Positions 61,501 through 64,000 of a DNA stretch of 64,000 nt are shown here, one piece after another. This DNA is from Isoetes taiwanensis (taxonomy: Eukaryota > Streptophyta > Lycopodiopsida > Isoetales > Isoetaceae), in contig JAJEKV010000101.1 in NCBI GenBank assembly GCA_021234155.1, positions 2,011,354 to 2,075,353 of the forward strand. The letters are read 5' to 3'. A program made the translations under genes and the position numbers. Every line of letters begins with the position of its first letter. Position 1 is the first letter of the stretch. The notes under the pieces were generated by a model, which saw only the letters and a list, made by a program, of their open reading frames with translations, did no database searches and was not told the origin of the DNA.

Positions 61501-62000
61501 CAATTCAATCCAAATGTATTGTCTGGGTTGCCTTATGTGTCAAAACACACCTTTGCGTACACAATTTCATTCTTGAGGCACCGCCACGTACGCATACTTT
61601 GAGATTCCAGCCCTTCTTATTCCATAAGATGCAATAGCGTAAAATCAATCATCTGGAAGAGCCTTATAGCACTCTACGTTTCCAAAAAAGCTATGTCTAC
61701 ATTTGCTAGCAAGTCATCCATAGCACATATCTTACTGCTTTATGCACATTCAATGAACTAACTTGCTGGCGTTGTTCACTTCCGTACATCCCCTCCTGAT
61801 CACTTTCAGCCTCTCCGGTAAGCCGCGTTATCCGGCCGGTCTTGCCTCCTTCATCCTCTTAAGATCTTCTCTTCTCTGCTTTGAAATTGGGTCTTAGTTA
61901 AGTCATCATTGACCCATATATATTTGCCATAAGCAATGTTAAACCACGCGCATAACGGGAATATACGGCTTCCTTGGATCGCATTTCATAACACATTCAA
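58525..62000 (-). mobile_element. LINE copy B, decayed, (TTTCA)n tail
   Basis: On the minus strand the endonuclease region shows RYVLVVISPRNHPWYKGD and RDFNGRRNHRALWPRW (GDFN box changed to RDFN, about 61340), then SSDHVPCSLVFMYKVG (about 61000). The post-catalytic RT segment is KLEVVESYKY (about 59560). The C-terminal Cys/His region (about 58700-58900) is eroded. The tail CCCATTTCATTTCATTC is the complement of 58532-58548. The 5-prime end is only estimated. The element lies directly upstream of copy A on the same strand. Confidence 0.7.
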
Positions 62001-64000
62001 ATTGTTCCTTCCCCTTCCTTCCAACCCGTGCGCCTCCAAAATATCCACCTGCACCTTTCGCAAGAAATGTTTGAACAACCATGCTTGTGTCCTCATTCTC
62101 CCTTTACGGTAGGCGAGAGTCACGAGACTGTCTCATATATATCTATGTTATAGAGAGAGAGAGAGAAGAGAGAGAGAGTGCATGGCGTCCCCTACTATCT
62201 GATTGCCCTCACAGGTATACAAACGAGGAGTTCATCCCCATACCCGACTCCGTACTATCTGAAGGGCCCTCCACATGACCGCACTGCTTAGTAGCCCGGG
62301 TTCCGATTAGGAAGGTGGAAGGGTCATTACACCAGCGTCTCCTCGGGGGCCTACCTAGCTGCTTGAGCGTGGCAATACATGTCGGTAGCACATACATGAC
62401 ATCATATGACCCCGTCCACGGAAGGATGGTCCTCCTATATATCTTGCATAGACAAGGTCGGCCACATCACATAGGGAGTCCCTACCCCAGGCTGGAGACT
62501 CAAAGGGATGGTGGCTGACTTGGGTCTCAGGAGGTTCATTCTTGGGGCCGGAATTCATGGCAATGGATTTGGTGGCATATAATTTATGGCTTAGGTTATC
62601 CCACTCCATCAGCCCCTCACATTGCACACTTTGCGAGTGGTATTGGGACACGGCTAGCGGACCATAGCAAGGCTATTCACAGGTTCCATCTCCCGATTCA
62701 GATGGGGGCGGTGGGGATCACTCCCTCAGTCTACATCTTGGCTGGGGTGACTAGAAGACCCCTTTGCCGTGTCCAGTGAGCCTTGGAAAGTGTACACCAC
62801 TTCACGGGTGCCGAGCCCATGCCTTACGCGCACCGGTGGTAAGCCATTGAACCTAGTCACAATGATCACACAGTAGCACTAACACCATAGGGGTCGTTCA
62901 AGAGTGAGCCAGGCCTCCTTCGCCCGATTTGGCCCTTCACCCCTGGCAGGGTGGCTGGTTCTTGTGCCTGAGGCGAGATCACGGTGTGCTAGAGAGGCTA
63001 CTCTAGGAGCATCAACTTCTAAGCTTTGGTCTCTGCCTTCCCAATAGAGGTTGCCAGAATACATCATCACTTATACTTCCACAGAGAGAACTAAAGAACT
63101 AGATCTAATCTATATGCTAGAGAGTTAGGTTCTTTAGTTAGAATCACGCTATCTAGAGATCTAGAGAATTTTGCTATGGGCAATTTAAGAGCTAAACCCT
63201 CTTGATTAAATTAGGTGAAATGGGGTTTGGGCACTAAATTGCCTAAATACATGATCCTTGAGTTCCTCCTCGACTGAGCTCGACCATCCTGGCACGAGAT
63301 ACTTTCGAATCAGGAAAACTAATGACCGATTCTCTCAGGCCAGTGGGAGGCGATTTTGACCCTTGGGGCGGATCAAAAAGCGAGCTCTAAAACCACTAGA
63401 AGCGAAAATGGGCAAGTTAGGGTTCTCCCTACTTAAATAAACCAGGGGGTCCAGCTGGGGTTTCCAATTATCCCTTTAGGCATGTGGGATAGTGCGGGGC
63501 CATTTTTGCCTTTAATGGCTAGGTGGCCAAATGTGCCACGTGGAAATGTATTGCACCCAATTAATGTGTACATTGGAAAATATGCGCGTGGTGCAACAGG
63601 TATGGCTTTACTTGGCATCAGTGTACGTGGAAAATGTGTGCCCAGCATTAATGTGTACGTGGAAAATGTGCGATTATCTTAATACTGCATTCTTAGCAAG
63701 TTGCCCCCGAAATTTACTACCGCTTAATTCTGGCGTCGTGCAGCGTCGATGGGGTGGCGTGCAGCGTGGCGAGGCGATGCAGTATATCACGTCACGGGGC
63801 CCGGAGTATCTTTGTCTTTGACATCGCGTCTCCCCACGCGAAATAATCTTGTCGCGGCATGCGTGGGTCTCTCCCCCACCTTGGAATGCTTCTAACTGCA
63901 GTCAACGTGCATGCGATATGCTATAATACTTTACATTTATTACGATTACCTTAAGGTAATATTTTTTAAATCATTATTCTATTAAGCAGTAGCCAGCGTA
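62001..64000. other. Gene-free right edge
   Basis: No gene or transposon terminus recognised. A (GA)n tract is at about 62151-62179. At 63530-63670 the string GTGTACGTGGAAAATGTG and close variants (with CACGTGG or CGTGG cores) recur about four times. Confidence 0.4.
62151..62179. repeat. Imperfect (GA)n microsatellite
   Basis: AGAGAGAGAGAGAGAAGAGA followed by GAGAGAG. Confidence 0.9.

Overview
The window looks like nuclear DNA of a land plant with a large, repeat-rich genome. The supporting signs are GT-AG spliced genes, a nuclear gene for mitochondrial ribosomal protein uL23m, a plant-type STE20-family kinase fragment, MULE, copia and LINE transposons, and long AT-rich gene-poor stretches. 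The divergent uL23m and the style of the MULE transposase suggest a seed-free vascular plant (for example a fern) or a gymnosperm rather than a flowering plant. That placement is inference. Only one gene looks intact; almost everything else is mobile DNA in various states of decay.

Layout. 1-8.4 kb: gene-poor, with a degenerate coding-like piece at the left edge, an unrecognised minus-strand exon at 2.8-3.2 kb, a possible SINE and local repeats. 8,409-15,989: a complete but decayed Mutator-like element (MULE) with 9-bp target duplications, about 220-bp terminal inverted repeats, a spliced transposase gene (zinc-binding N-terminus, DDE core, SWIM finger), a second gene of unknown function in convergent orientation, and two minisatellite arrays built on a motif shared with the TIRs. 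18,870-24,481: a giant imperfect palindrome whose arms each carry a broken copy of a gene resembling rolling-circle Rep/HUH endonucleases (HxQ and YxxK motifs), meeting at a near-perfect hairpin. 26,726-27,658: a 915-bp non-autonomous MULE with a perfect 9-bp duplication and possible captured exons. 29,696-30,355: the two-exon uL23m gene. 31.2-32.5 kb: a third, older Rep-like copy in which the catalytic Tyr codon has become a stop.

37,991-43,839: a 5.8-kb LINE with target duplication, ORF1, endonuclease, reverse transcriptase and poly(A), all full of lesions. 44.6-44.9 kb: a copia RNase H fragment. 46.4-47.0 kb: a LINE 3-prime end. 47.5-48.5 kb: a broken TRAF-type zinc-finger gene. 49.2-50.3 kb: the C-terminal half of a STE20/GCK kinase gene with a stop codon. 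53.7-62 kb: two tandem LINE copies on the minus strand, each ending in a short tandem-repeat tail, with degenerate repeats between them. 62-64 kb holds no recognisable gene.

The part most worth following up is the palindromic Rep-like element and its third copy. A cellular or transposon-borne Rep-like protein with an acidic linker and a C-terminal helical domain, arranged as a tail-to-tail dimer around a hairpin, could represent a little-described class of plant single-strand-DNA transposon (Replitron-like) or an endogenised CRESS-virus-like lineage. The second gene of the MULE and its motif arrays are the next most interesting features.
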